This document shows positions 11,401 through 23,400 of a DNA stretch of 64,000 nucleotides, piece by piece; within the stretch, counting starts at the first letter, position 1, and every line of letters starts with the position of its first letter. The notes under the pieces were generated by a model. That model saw only the letters and a list, made by a program, of their open reading frames with translations. It was not told the origin of the DNA and searched no databases. The translations under genes and the position numbers were made by a program. Where the stretch lies: the NCBI RefSeq assembly GCF_023856365.1, contig NC_064539.1, positions 29,353,493 through 29,417,492 on the forward strand. Direction: 5' to 3'. Source of the DNA: Brienomyrus brachyistius (lineage: Eukaryota > Chordata > Actinopteri > Osteoglossiformes > Mormyridae).

Positions 11401-14400
11401 GGGGGATGTGGGTCTGGGACAATCATGGAGGGTGGGGTTAGCATCAGGCCCTTTCGGGCATAATGCAACTGGGACCAATAAGGTAACGGGAGATGTGGGT
11501 CTGGGACAATCATGGAGGGTGGGGTTAGCATCAGGCCCTTTCGGGCATAATGCAACTGGGACCAATAAGGTAACGGGAGATGTGGGTCTGGGACAATCAT
11601 GGAGGGTGGGGTTAGCATCAGGCCCTTTCGGGCATAATGCAACTGGGACCAATAAGGTAACGGGGGATGTGGGTCTGGGACAATCATGGAGGGCGGGGTT
11701 AGCATCAGGCCCTTTCGGGCATAATGCAACTGGGACCAATAAGGTAATGGGAGATGTGGGTCTGGGACAATCATGGAGGGTGGGGTTAGCATCAGGCCCT
11801 TCTAGGCGTAATGCAACTGGGACCAATAAGGTAATGGGAGATGTGAGTCTGGGACAACCATGGAGGGCGGGGTTAGCATCAGGCCCTTTCGGGCATAAAG
11901 CAACTGGGACCAATAAGGTAATGGGAGATGTGGGTCTGGGACAACCATGGAGGGCGGGGTTAGCATCAGGCCCTTTCGGGCATAATGCAACTGGGACCAA
12001 TAAGGTAATGGGAGATGTGGGTCTGGGACAACCATGGAGGGTGGGGTTAGCATCAGGCCCTTTCGGGCATAATGCAACTGGGACCAATAAGGTAATGGGA
12101 GATGTGAGTCTGGGACAACCATGGAGGGCGGGGTTAGCATCAGGCCCTTTCGGGCATAATGCAACTGGGACCAATAAGGTAACGGGGGATGTGGGTCTGG
12201 GACAATCATGGAGGGCGGGGTTAGCATCAGGCCCTTCGGGGCGTAATGCAACCTCGACCAATAAGGTAATGGGAGATGTGGGTCTGGGACAATCATGGAG
12301 GGCGGGGTTAGCATCAGGCCGTTCCTGATGTAATGCAAATGGGACCAATAAGGTAATGGGAGATGTGGGTCTGGGACAATCATGGAGGACGGGGTTAGTA
12401 TCAGGCCCTTCCTGATGTAATGCAACTGGGGCCAATAAGGTAACAGGAGATGTGGGTTTGAAAGGCCTCATTTCCTACATGACTACACCTGCACTGTTTA
12501 GACACATTTCCTTATGCATGATTGGAAAACTGTGGGGATGATATGCAGGTGAGGTGCCTGTGATCAGAAGGTTGCCGGTTTATAACCTGTCTTTTCGCCA
12601 TCGTAATCCCCACTGCTCCAGTGATCGGCTGACCCTGCGCATTGAATAATACCTCACTTTGGATAAAAGCATCTGCTAACTTAGTGCAATGTAAATATTA
12701 CGATATTGTGGGAAACACAGGTAACAAAACTCCATTCAGCTGTCCTTCCTCCATAGATGCTACTGAGTAACTCTCACCTAAGAGCCAGGGACAACTGCTG
12801 ATCCCAAATAATGAGACAGCTTTCATCATTGGCTGTTTTCTGTAGTTATGCTTATAGGCTCCTCCCCCTCCTGTCCTTTACACATACGGAGCTGTCAGTA
12901 ATTGCAAAACTAAGTGTTCCAAACTCTCTCAGCTGACCAGCATTTACACATACACAGCAGCAAGGGACAGTGTCGCGCGTCTTGGAACAAAAGTGTAAGA
13001 ACATATTTCGTCATTTATTTCAACAATCTATGTTCATAGCCCCAGGTTTTCCATCCATCCATCCATCCATCCATCCATCCATCCATCCATCCATCCATCC
13101 AACTTTCGAACACTTAACAGAGACACAATTTCATTCCTTATAAAATCCTTACCTTCTATAGGCAAAGGGTCCAAGATGCACAGTTGTTTGAACACCACCA
13201 CAAATAAGACAATGATCACACCAATGGTGAGGATTTCCATGCCCCAAAAGCCCCGGTGCCCGGGGGCAGCTGGCAGTGCGCAGCGCAGTGGGTGCAGGGA
13301 GGATGGGAAAGCAGACAGGTTGTGAGGCGTACACTCCGGGTGGGTGCAGCTCGCAACCTGGAGGGACTGGTGCAGCCCGAAACTAGTAAAGTGGGTCAGC
13401 ATTGTGAGGATCCATCTTTGGTCCAGGCCGGATACACAGAAGGTTTTATAATAAGTGTGATCTTGCTGGAAAGGGAAGGTGAGTCACCATGAAGGTTCTG
13501 TGGTTCTTCATTTTATTATTCTCTTCCCAGCGTTCCTCTGAACCCCTACTCAGGCAAAATGGGAGAACCACTGAGATCCAGACCCAGCATGAAGACGGGA
13601 AGAAAGGAAACCTTTGATGACAAGGAGGATGGCTGGTGCGTTGCCCGTTACAGTCGCACGGCGAAGTCCTCACATAGTGCTCCACAGGAAGTCGCGGAAG
13701 CGCCGGAATCTGACTGACGTTGGTCCCTTGCCTTGAAGGGATCCCTAACGACGGTCCTCTTCTCTATGGTGTCCACAGAAGTGGCGGCTGAGGGTATGCT
13801 AAGCGGTTTTTGAGACAGAGCGAATTCCCAGCAGCGATGCTAGATGATCGTGTGCCCGTCATGAGACGCTAATTGTGACACATTGAGACCTGCGCGAATT
13901 AATTTCAAAGATATTCTTTCACGCTCTCTCTCTCACACACACCCACACAAGCACTATATAAGTGAAAAAAATAACAAGATAAATATTCAAAGTCCCTTTT
14001 TTTTATCAGAATCGCTGAGACTAGGACTCTGCAGTATATCTTATTCAGACAGTTCTTGAGGGAAATCAGAGAGCAGAAGTTTTGAGTACCAAGAACAATA
14101 CTGTTGCTCTTTGAAAAGTTCTAAATATATTTACCAAAGTCAGAGTATCATCTTCCATTTCCCTGAGACCAGAAACAATTCCACATGCAGGTGAAACGAA
14201 AATATACCCCATCCTAGGCAAAAAAAAAAATAAACCTGCACTTTTCACAGATTGGATGTCTATAAACTTCCAGATTGATTTCCAGAATTCCACCAGCAGC
14301 ATCTCTGGGAGGAACTTGTTCAGTGGGATTTTGGTGCATTAATATTGCCTCCATATGGTATGTATAGGACCCTGTGATTGAGAGAACAAAGACCCCCCCC

Positions 14401-17400
14401 CCCCCCCCCCGTCCGTCACACCATCCCATGTCTGTCAAATGGCCAGACTCTGAAGTACATGTCAGTCACTCTTGCATTTCCCGCTTTTCATCCTCATCTA
14501 CCAGTGCCCCCCCCCCCCCCGGTATCTTTAGATATCTTTAGAAATACTTTCATATAAACACTGAAGGGAGATACTGGGCTTCGAAAACCCCAAGGGGGTG
14601 GGGTTCTCAGGTGTTCGCTAGCTGGAATTATATGCTGTCAGTTGTCATGTGCCGTCAATCTCTGGGGACTGTCAAACTTTCCACTGGTGGTTGTTAGAAG
14701 TTTATGACTGACAGCGCATAAGGCCTGACAGCACATAACAACTGACAGCACATAACGAGTGACAGTGCATAAGGCCTGACAGCACATAGTGACTGACAGC
14801 ACCAAACAACTGACAGCATATAATTCCACCTAGCGTAACATTCAGAGCCTCATTTCAGCCCATCACAGGTCCCATCCCACCAGGCACATGGGGGGAGGTG
14901 GAGGGGGGTTGAGGGCTGGGAGTGCCTGAGGATCTGCCTCCTTCACCTGAACAAATGAAAGTGTCCCCCAAGTGTGACAATCACACACACTAAGAACCAA
15001 GGGGGACCACCTCCCTGGTTGGGGGGCCACACCCCCGTTTAGGCACCTGCCTCTGTACAGGTCAGTGCTTCTGATCAGCTACACCTTTCCTCTGTCTGTC
15101 CATCATAATTGTCCCTGTGTCTGTCCTTCGTCATGTTCCCTCCATCTCTCGCTTTTCATTTCTTTCATCCTCTTTTCTATTTTGAGAAACCCCTCTCGCC
15201 TAATGTCTTTTCTCAGCAGAGCAATATGAAAAAACCTTTTCATTCATAACCGATGGTTAAATAGAGAGTAAGGAAGGCATGACAACATCTTGCAGGCACC
15301 TATGCAGTTCCAACTTTCCTCAGGCAATACACACATGCGAGCTTATTACACACAATTCCTCAAACCTATGATGGCCTTAAAGATCTAATGCCAGGTTCTA
15401 CAGTGAATGTGAGCCTTGAACTTCAGCTCCTGCAGCGTAATGGTGGAGACAGACAGGTTAACTTCAGCAAGGGCCCTGAAGCCATTAGCGAGCAGGGGGG
15501 AGAAAGTGGCAGGAAGGGAGAGCAATAGGGAGACAAGCAGGAGGCGGAGGACATGAAGGGGTCTCCACACCATCTGTGAGGCCAGAAGACATGAATCAAC
15601 GGCAGCTTCCCGAGGGCTGCTTCATACTTCACGCGAAAGTGGCTGCAGTGTGCGCAACGCAGTGCTGGACCGTCTGCGATCCTCGGTGTTCCTACTTCCA
15701 GCGCCAACGCACCAGGAAGCCATGGAATTTGACGTCAGGCCACTTAAAAGTTAGGCCTACGTTTGTGAAGTGGTATGAATGTTAAAAAATAAGCAAAGAA
15801 TTTTACTAAAATTGACCGTGCACTATGTACTTACGGTATGCAAGGCATGATCATCATTAACAAAAACATTTGCATAAACTGAAATAAGATAAGATGCTAA
15901 AATAAAATAAACTAAACAAGAACTATAGATATTGCTTCCGAAACCAAATCAAACAACGGTAAATACTTTCCATTATTGTTTTTAAATACTATTTAGCTAA
16001 AGTAATGATTTGTTTATTTTTAGGACTCTTGAGTAAATAACCATGGGAACATCACGATATTTTGTTGCAGGTAGCAAAATCCTACAATTTTCATCTATCT
16101 TAATAAATAAAATTACTAAAACCTGTATAAATATAAAAAAATATATTTATAAATAGACTTACATCATTAGAATAAAAACTAGCAAACCCACACCAAAAAC
16201 TGAAACTAAACTAGTTCAAATGATGATAGAAAATAATTCAAAACTAAATTAAAACATTAAAACAACAGTAACACTGACTCAGGGCGGCATGGTGGTGTAC
16301 TGGTTAGCATGGTGGTGCAGTGCTTAGCACTGTTGCCTCACACCTCTGGGACCCGGCTTCGAGTCTCAGCCTGGGTCACATGTGTGCAGAGTTTGCATGT
16401 TCTCCCCATGTCGACATGGGGTTTCCTCCGGGTACTCCGGTTTCCCCCCACAGCCCAAAGACATGCTGAGGCCAATTGGACTTGCTAAATTGCCCATAGG
16501 AATGCATGTGTGAGTGAATGGTGTGTGAGTGTGCCCTGTGGTGGGCTGGCCCCCCAGGGCACACTTCTTGCCTGCCTCGTGCCCATTGCTTCCGGGATAG
16601 GCGCCGAACCCCCCACAACCTAGTAGGATAAGTGGTTTGGAAAATGGATGGATGGATAACACTGACTCAAATGAAAATATGGAAAGGTATATCATGCTAC
16701 AGTACAAACTTATTTAATTTTATTTTGTGGCCATCTGGGAGTCTTTATAATCCTGTAGCGAGGAATCTCATAAATGCCGGTATTTGCAGACTTTCTCAGC
16801 CATTCTTCAAACCCAGTTAGACTTGCTGTCATTATGATCACGGAGAGTAGAGAGGTAAGGTGTGTGCGCTGATTACAGTGCGCTGCCACACCCACCACAC
16901 GACGAACCAGCTCAGGAATGGGAGCATGAGTGCAGCCGTGCGGCACGTAGCACCTCAGCACCGCACCAGTCCGAATGGAACACTGTGACTTTTTTTCCAG
17001 TGGCTGGAATGCCAATAGAGGGTAGAAAAGGAGTATGTGCAATATTTGGTCCAACAACTTTCTGACTGTCTGCTACATTACCCCTGGCCCATGAACAGCC
17101 CATGTGAGCAGTTATGGATGCTGAAACATCCATTGCTTTTATCACTGGGCAGAGTGTCCACAGAACCGGTATTTGCTGTTGCGTGGCCTTGCCCATGGCG
17201 CCCCTATGCCGACCCGCTGTGCTGCTGCCGTGTGTGATTTACAAATCAGCCTTTACATCCGTTGGCAGAGTTGACATAGAAATCATCATATCTCGCTAAT
17301 TGGGGGCCATTAAAAAGGCTCTCCCTCACTCCACTGCCCCCCAAAATTTTACAGAGCCATTTTAATTTGTACACTGCTCCTCTTCATCAGCTTCCAATGC

Positions 17401-20400
17401 GTAATGCGGTGTCTCTGGTACTGACAGGATTACTGAAACTGGGTTACCGTAAAGCAGATGCAAAAGGGGCAATAGATTTGCTACCAAGAAGCCCAAAGGC
17501 AAAGCACTTTGCTCAAAGAGCGAGTGAAAATACCACAGAGAAGATGTACTGGGACAGCTGGCCCTGTGCTGGACTAAACAGATGGAAGTTCAATTCGTTT
17601 TTGTAAACTCTGGCAGCTGTAATTGTTCATCTGGACGAGGTAATGACAAAGTATTTCAGTAAATTCCAAGGGCAAAAACACAAAACTGTAAGATCGGTGC
17701 GTATAGATGTGTACACAATATAGACAGGATCATGCGAAGGTTATGTAAGAGCAAGAAGAATAAATTCAATTGGCGAAATCCCAAACATTTTAAACATAGC
17801 TTTACTGTGCCAACAGGAATCCAATACAAACAGATCATGTTTGCCGCGATAAGTGCTTTTATAAATATGAACCACTGCAGGCTCCGTGTCCGGAGATTCT
17901 GTGTTGTCTTCCTTGGTCCAAAAATATATGGTCAGGTGAATTTGTCTCCCTGAATTGCTGATGGTATGTCTGTGCCCTGTACTGGCCTGGCACCCCCACT
18001 CAGGGTGTTCCTCGGGATAGGCTCCAGACCCACTGGGATCCTGTGCAAAATCATTAGTCATGGAAAATGAAATGGATAATACTGAAATAATATCACCGGT
18101 GCTTCTGGCACCTTCTGCGTCGCCGGGGGCAGACTACGTGTCGCACATGACAGGTTTGTTGAACCCAGTCCATCCTGTTCTTGGGTTACAGGGTTGAGCC
18201 ACTTTAAGTTTCTCATTTGACCTCTGGAATATTTAAATACCTGCCAGAACAACCCCTTAGAGAATTCCGCTGGTCTCCACTGCTAGAGCCACTTGGTTGT
18301 TAAACTACACCTATAACACAAAGACCTAAACTGATTTATGTGACACTAAAACACTGAGGCAGCTGACAATAAGCTTTTATTGTGGGTTTCGGTTTGATGT
18401 GGCCCGATATTGCAAGGGGAATTTATCAAGGGATCTAACTATGGTGATCTATGATCTATGATCTACCTATGTTGGCTTTCAGGTTATTTGCTCTAGTGCA
18501 CATTGAGCAGAAAACCTCAACCAAGAGCCTTATCACTTCCTTATCACTTGTCAGTTGGGAAGGGGAGTTTTTACAGGGTGGGGGATAAAACAGCGTGCAC
18601 AGCTGTATGAGATAAACACCGAATACCAAACCGTGCAGACTGCTGGTAAATGCTGTGCATGTTTATATATGAGCTGCTGTAACGTTATATAATATGCATA
18701 TAGTATGATGCTTCTGTACATTGTGCAGGGAACATGCATTGCTATCAACCTGCTAATTATCATAATTATCTTAACAATAGGTTACTAAGTATATTCAGAC
18801 GAACTCCTGCCATAAAATGAATTAAATGCTTAAATTAAGTTTGACTTAAAAATAAATTTGACCAATGAGGATTATGTGCCGTCAGTAGTTGTGACTTATG
18901 AACATTGCCATACGTCTTACCAATCAGAACAATCTGATTGACTGTCAAATACACTGATGTGTAGATGTGGCAGTACATATGGATGAGTTCAGAGTCGTGC
19001 CATGGAGATATGAAAGGATTCTGTAAACCTTGGGAGTTGGGGGGGGGGGATACTGGTTCATAACACACAAGTGCCAAGGCTAAAAATTGACAAGGTTTCC
19101 ATTTCCAGCCATTCAGGCCTGGAACGGTTCTCATGCAGAGGACAGCAAAAAACACAGGGAGGTGCATCTGTTAAGATCTTGGAGATAGCATGATGCTGTT
19201 ACCTTATCTGCCTCGAATATTAGCACCAAACTCTCAAACTTGATACGGGCTCCAGCTTGAAACCAGTGGAAAGAGACTGATAGGATGGAGGATGTGAGCA
19301 GTTATGGATGCTGAAACAACTCATTCAGCAGCAGTCTGATGGCACGATGCAGAAGTGTGGCTCAGTGGGAAGTGAAAGATGACGGTGGCCATGAACCAAC
19401 ATCTGGGTTTGCAGCTGTATGTGGGCAAAGCAGCCAAATATGTACAATGGGGAATTACGGGGGGGGACGTACAGCTGTTTCGTGTTGGGAGGAAGCGAGG
19501 TGTATCTCACAGGTCGCGTTCAGGATGGCCAGCTGGGACCCGGAACATTGTCCGAGATTATATGCACAAGGCGGAGAAGATGGTCAAGGTGGACAGGCTG
19601 CCCTATGGGAATGTGGGTGGGGAGGAGATGTAAGTGGATGATGGACTTCTGGGATGTTGCAACCACACAATAAAGGGTTTGAGGAACAAAAAAGTAATTT
19701 TCACATTTGGTTTTAAAATGTGTCTCGGGGAACCGGATGACAAGGAGACGGTGTTGAATACAAGTGTAAATGACCAGCAAGGCACGTTGTGATCCGATCA
19801 CTCAAACCACTTGTTGAGGAGGTCTAGGACGCATTTCACCACACATCATTTGTAGTGTAAACACTAATGCATCCTGATGTGTCCCTGACTCGGACGTTGC
19901 AATAACTGAAAACTGTGTCTTCCTGACTAAGCCATCTGAGCTTCTAGCAGAAGTGAGGCAGGTGGTAATGAAATCTCAACACGAGTCGTCAGCTGTGTCT
20001 ATCATGTGTCACCTTGGAGACACAGGTGTAAACAGCGACGTCTCTCAACTGTCTGCTTGTGATCCCATCTCCAAAGAACCAAGTGTAAATAGGGCCGGAG
20101 AGAGCTTAACAGGACACGCACATAAGATTAACCAACCTGATTGAGCAGTACTGTTGGTGACTGTCAGGCATGGTAGCAGAATCCCTCGGCTGGCAGTGTA
20201 TAATACTACAGATGGATCCAGGAATATGAGGAGAGTAATGCAGGGTGAATCGGAAAAACTGTTACCAAGCTCTCCAACAGACAAACATGTTTTTCTGACT
20301 TGCAAACACTACGCGAAGTAGTGTTCTTCGTTGTCTTTGAATCGGGGATTCAACACATGTGGAGTTTGAGTTACACAGAATTATATTACAAAATAAGATA

Positions 20401-23400
20401 AAACAACAAGCTACTTATCTCTGCTGTATTTCGATACCCTTTACTGGAAATATTTGTATCTTTGTATCGTTTTGTCATGATTCAAATGTTCCACTAGAGG
20501 GCGCTCTAAATCTGTATCTGAGATTTGGATTTACCTTCCTCAGTGTTAATAAGGGTCATCTTGTCTGTCCTTCTGTCCAATAGAATGAAAAGAACACCAG
20601 CCTTTTATATAAAAATAGTTATTAAAAGATCCACAGTCTTTTGAAAAGCATTTAAAAATTCCATGAGGAATTTTTAAATGTTACACCGATTGATCTAGTA
20701 GCCATTAGCAGTTATTTGCTTTGTGTCCTTTAAGTATGACCATCGACCATCTGCAGGATAAGGGTTTGGAAGATGGATGGATGGATGGATGGATGGATGG
20801 ATGGATGGAGTACCACTAATCCTTTTCCCACCACTAGAGGGTGGCAGCTCAATAAAATTCTCTGCACAACAATTTGTGAAACAGACCCTATACCCAAGGA
20901 TACTAGGAAAACCTGCTGCCGGTATCTCAATGCAACTTAATTCATGAAGTTCAATAATTCCTCCAAAATTCATATAAAACGCATATTATATAAAGAGTGA
21001 ATGTCTCAAGTCATCTCTTAAAGTTAAAAAAATACAAACAATTGCACGTCACAATATCTATTACCTTTCACGTAAGTGCAACGAAAAGTGTGACTATGTA
21101 AATTGGAATACACACTCACATGTAAACTCACCAACAGACAAAATCAATAGTATTTCTGCTCATTTAAAAGTTACTAATCTCTACAGCCCCATTTCAGCAG
21201 ATCATTGTCCTTTAGGGCTGAAATTACTGTATCACTCTACTTTTTAAAAGAATGTAATTTATTTATAAGTCACCGTAATCATTCTGGGTTTTTTTTGGAA
21301 TCTGTTTTATCTTGGATTTCAGGCTCATGATGACACCACCAAGGAGTCTAGAATGTTAAATGGAATAAATCAATATAAAACTGTAATCGAGAGAAAAGCC
21401 TTCAGGCGGCTGCTGTGCTAATGTCGCTGGAGGGGGTGTCAGGATTCCCATGGATTCCAGCAGGTGAAGCCACACGACGCCACAGAGGCGAAACCCCAGC
21501 GGTCACAAAAGAGAGACCGCGTGGCTGAAAGTGGGGAGAGGAAAAGTCACGACTCTGGCTGGACGGGATTAACTAAAGTCTGTGTGGGGGGGGGCACAGA
21601 GGTTGTGTGTGGAATCGTGAGTGTTTCGTGTTGGTGGAATGCTGGGTTATGCTCTCCCAGTGTATTACGCCTTGTTCACTTCAGTACTCACCTCAGTACT
21701 CACCTCAGTACTCACCTCAGTACTCGTACCCCCCCCCCCCCCCGCGCTACCCTTAACCAGTATATCGTTACCTAAACTGCGATGAAAAATGAGGTTTCAA
21801 AGCCTTTGGTTAGACATTGAGGGCTGCCAATCATCCCAGACCCTCTGCGAAATAGTCTCAGTATCGCCCCCTACCTGTCCCATCTGATGTTGTACCGGTG
21901 AGGATCCACTTGACCAGGCAGCACTTCATCAGTGCCTTGCGGGTCAGCCGCAGCCTCTGTGACTTCCCAGCAGCCTTCTGCATCCTGGGACTCGGCCTCC
22001 CGCCATTGGCGCCGGCGAGAGGGGAGCCGTCCGCCACCTTCCTGTCCACCTGGGTGATGGGCTGGACATCGGTTTTGGAGTAATTCAGGTTAATAATGTT
22101 CACACAGTTAAACACAGAGCAAAAGAGAGGAGGCCCTTTCTGGGAGAGTAAGCAGGGAAGAGTGGGTGGTACGTTTGTCACTCTGTGACCCTGTGGTCCC
22201 TGATGGCCACTGCTGAACAGGACACCCAGAATGCAATGGCATTACCAGGAAGTGGCTCTCATTTTAGACGGTGTCTGATCACAGATATTTGACTGTTTAC
22301 CTACCAAATGTAACAACAATGACTTTCTGAAAGCAGGCAGAGCTGAAATCAAAGTGAAGTGATGTGGAATTTGACAATGAATCTGACTAAACATCAGAGG
22401 TGAAACGACATATTAAATCACCCAGTTGACATATTAAATAACCATTGAAAGGCTTTGATTATGACACATAGTCACAGCAGTATGTCTGTCTCAGAGGGAA
22501 ACAGGCCAATCCACTCTGTGAAACTGGGTGTGAACTTATAATGGAGTATCAGAATAGGCTCCATTTACCAGAGAGGTAGGTGTGCATGTGAAGCCAGGGA
22601 GGTGGGTCAAGTCTGATTGGGGGGGCCGACAGATAAAAAAATAAATAACAGGAGGAGACAGAAGAAGTAAAGTGTATGGGAATTCAGGGAAGACTAGCTG
22701 TCTGCGTGTGCATGTGTGGGTGTGCGTGTGCATGTGTGGGTGTATGTGCTTTTTTAGTGTGCGTCAGAGTGTCCACTTGGCACACGTGCTTATGTCGCAG
22801 AACAACATGTGCATGATTGCGTGTTTCCATGTGCAGCTATAAGGATACGAGTTTGCGTGTGTGCAGGATCCTGTACATATGTACATTTTTACAATGTGTA
22901 TTAGTGTGATGTGATGTTGTGTGCATGCATGCATACCTGCATACATAAGTATGTGTGTAAGATGCGAGAATGTGGGATTGTGTTTGTGTGCTTGCATGTG
23001 TGTGTACTGCCCTATATGTGTGTGTTCATACAGGCGTGTTTGCATTTGTCTGTACTGCCCTATATGTGTGTGTTCATACAGGCGTATTTGCATGTGTCTG
23101 TACTGCCCTATATGTGTGTGTTCATACAGGCGTATTTGCATGTGTCTGTATTGCCCTATATGTGTGTGTTCATACAGGCGTGTTTGCATGTGTCTGAACT
23201 GCCCTATATGTGTGTGTTCATACAGGCGTGTTTGCATGTGTCTGTACTGCCCTATATGTGTGTGTTCATACAGGCGTGTTTGCATGTGTCGGTACTGCCC
23301 TATATGTGTGTGTTCATACAGGCGTGTTTGCATGTGTCTGTACTGCCCTATATGTGTGTGTTCATACAGGCGTGTTTGCATGTGTCTGAACTGCCCTATA

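Larger units (their letters stand above)
13403..21680. other. kcnip3 intron between the transmembrane exon and exon 2
   Basis: Contains the SINE at 16282, C18 and C14 tracts (14393-14410, 14507-14520), degenerate SINE tails at 17930-18075 and around 19290-19320, and AT-rich unique sequence at 15780-16260. A hydrophobic leftward frame at 15385-15573 has no family match or splice support. Confidence 0.6.

Noticed and set aside
9600..12457. Regularly spaced repeats considered as a CRISPR-like array
   Set aside because: Units are contiguous without unique spacers, and the context is a vertebrate intron.
9361..12471. A minus-strand ORF of 1036 codons, and overlapping 541-, 324- and 289-codon frames
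   Set aside because: It is the translation of an 87-bp tandem repeat whose length is a multiple of 3. Several frames on both strands are open, a frame shift inside does not close it, and it lies within a kcnip3 intron.
15385..15573. A hydrophobic leftward ORF resembling a signal peptide or another KChIP-type membrane start
   Set aside because: No usable donor in the required phase was seen, and the sequence after the hydrophobic part does not resemble any KChIP amino terminus.
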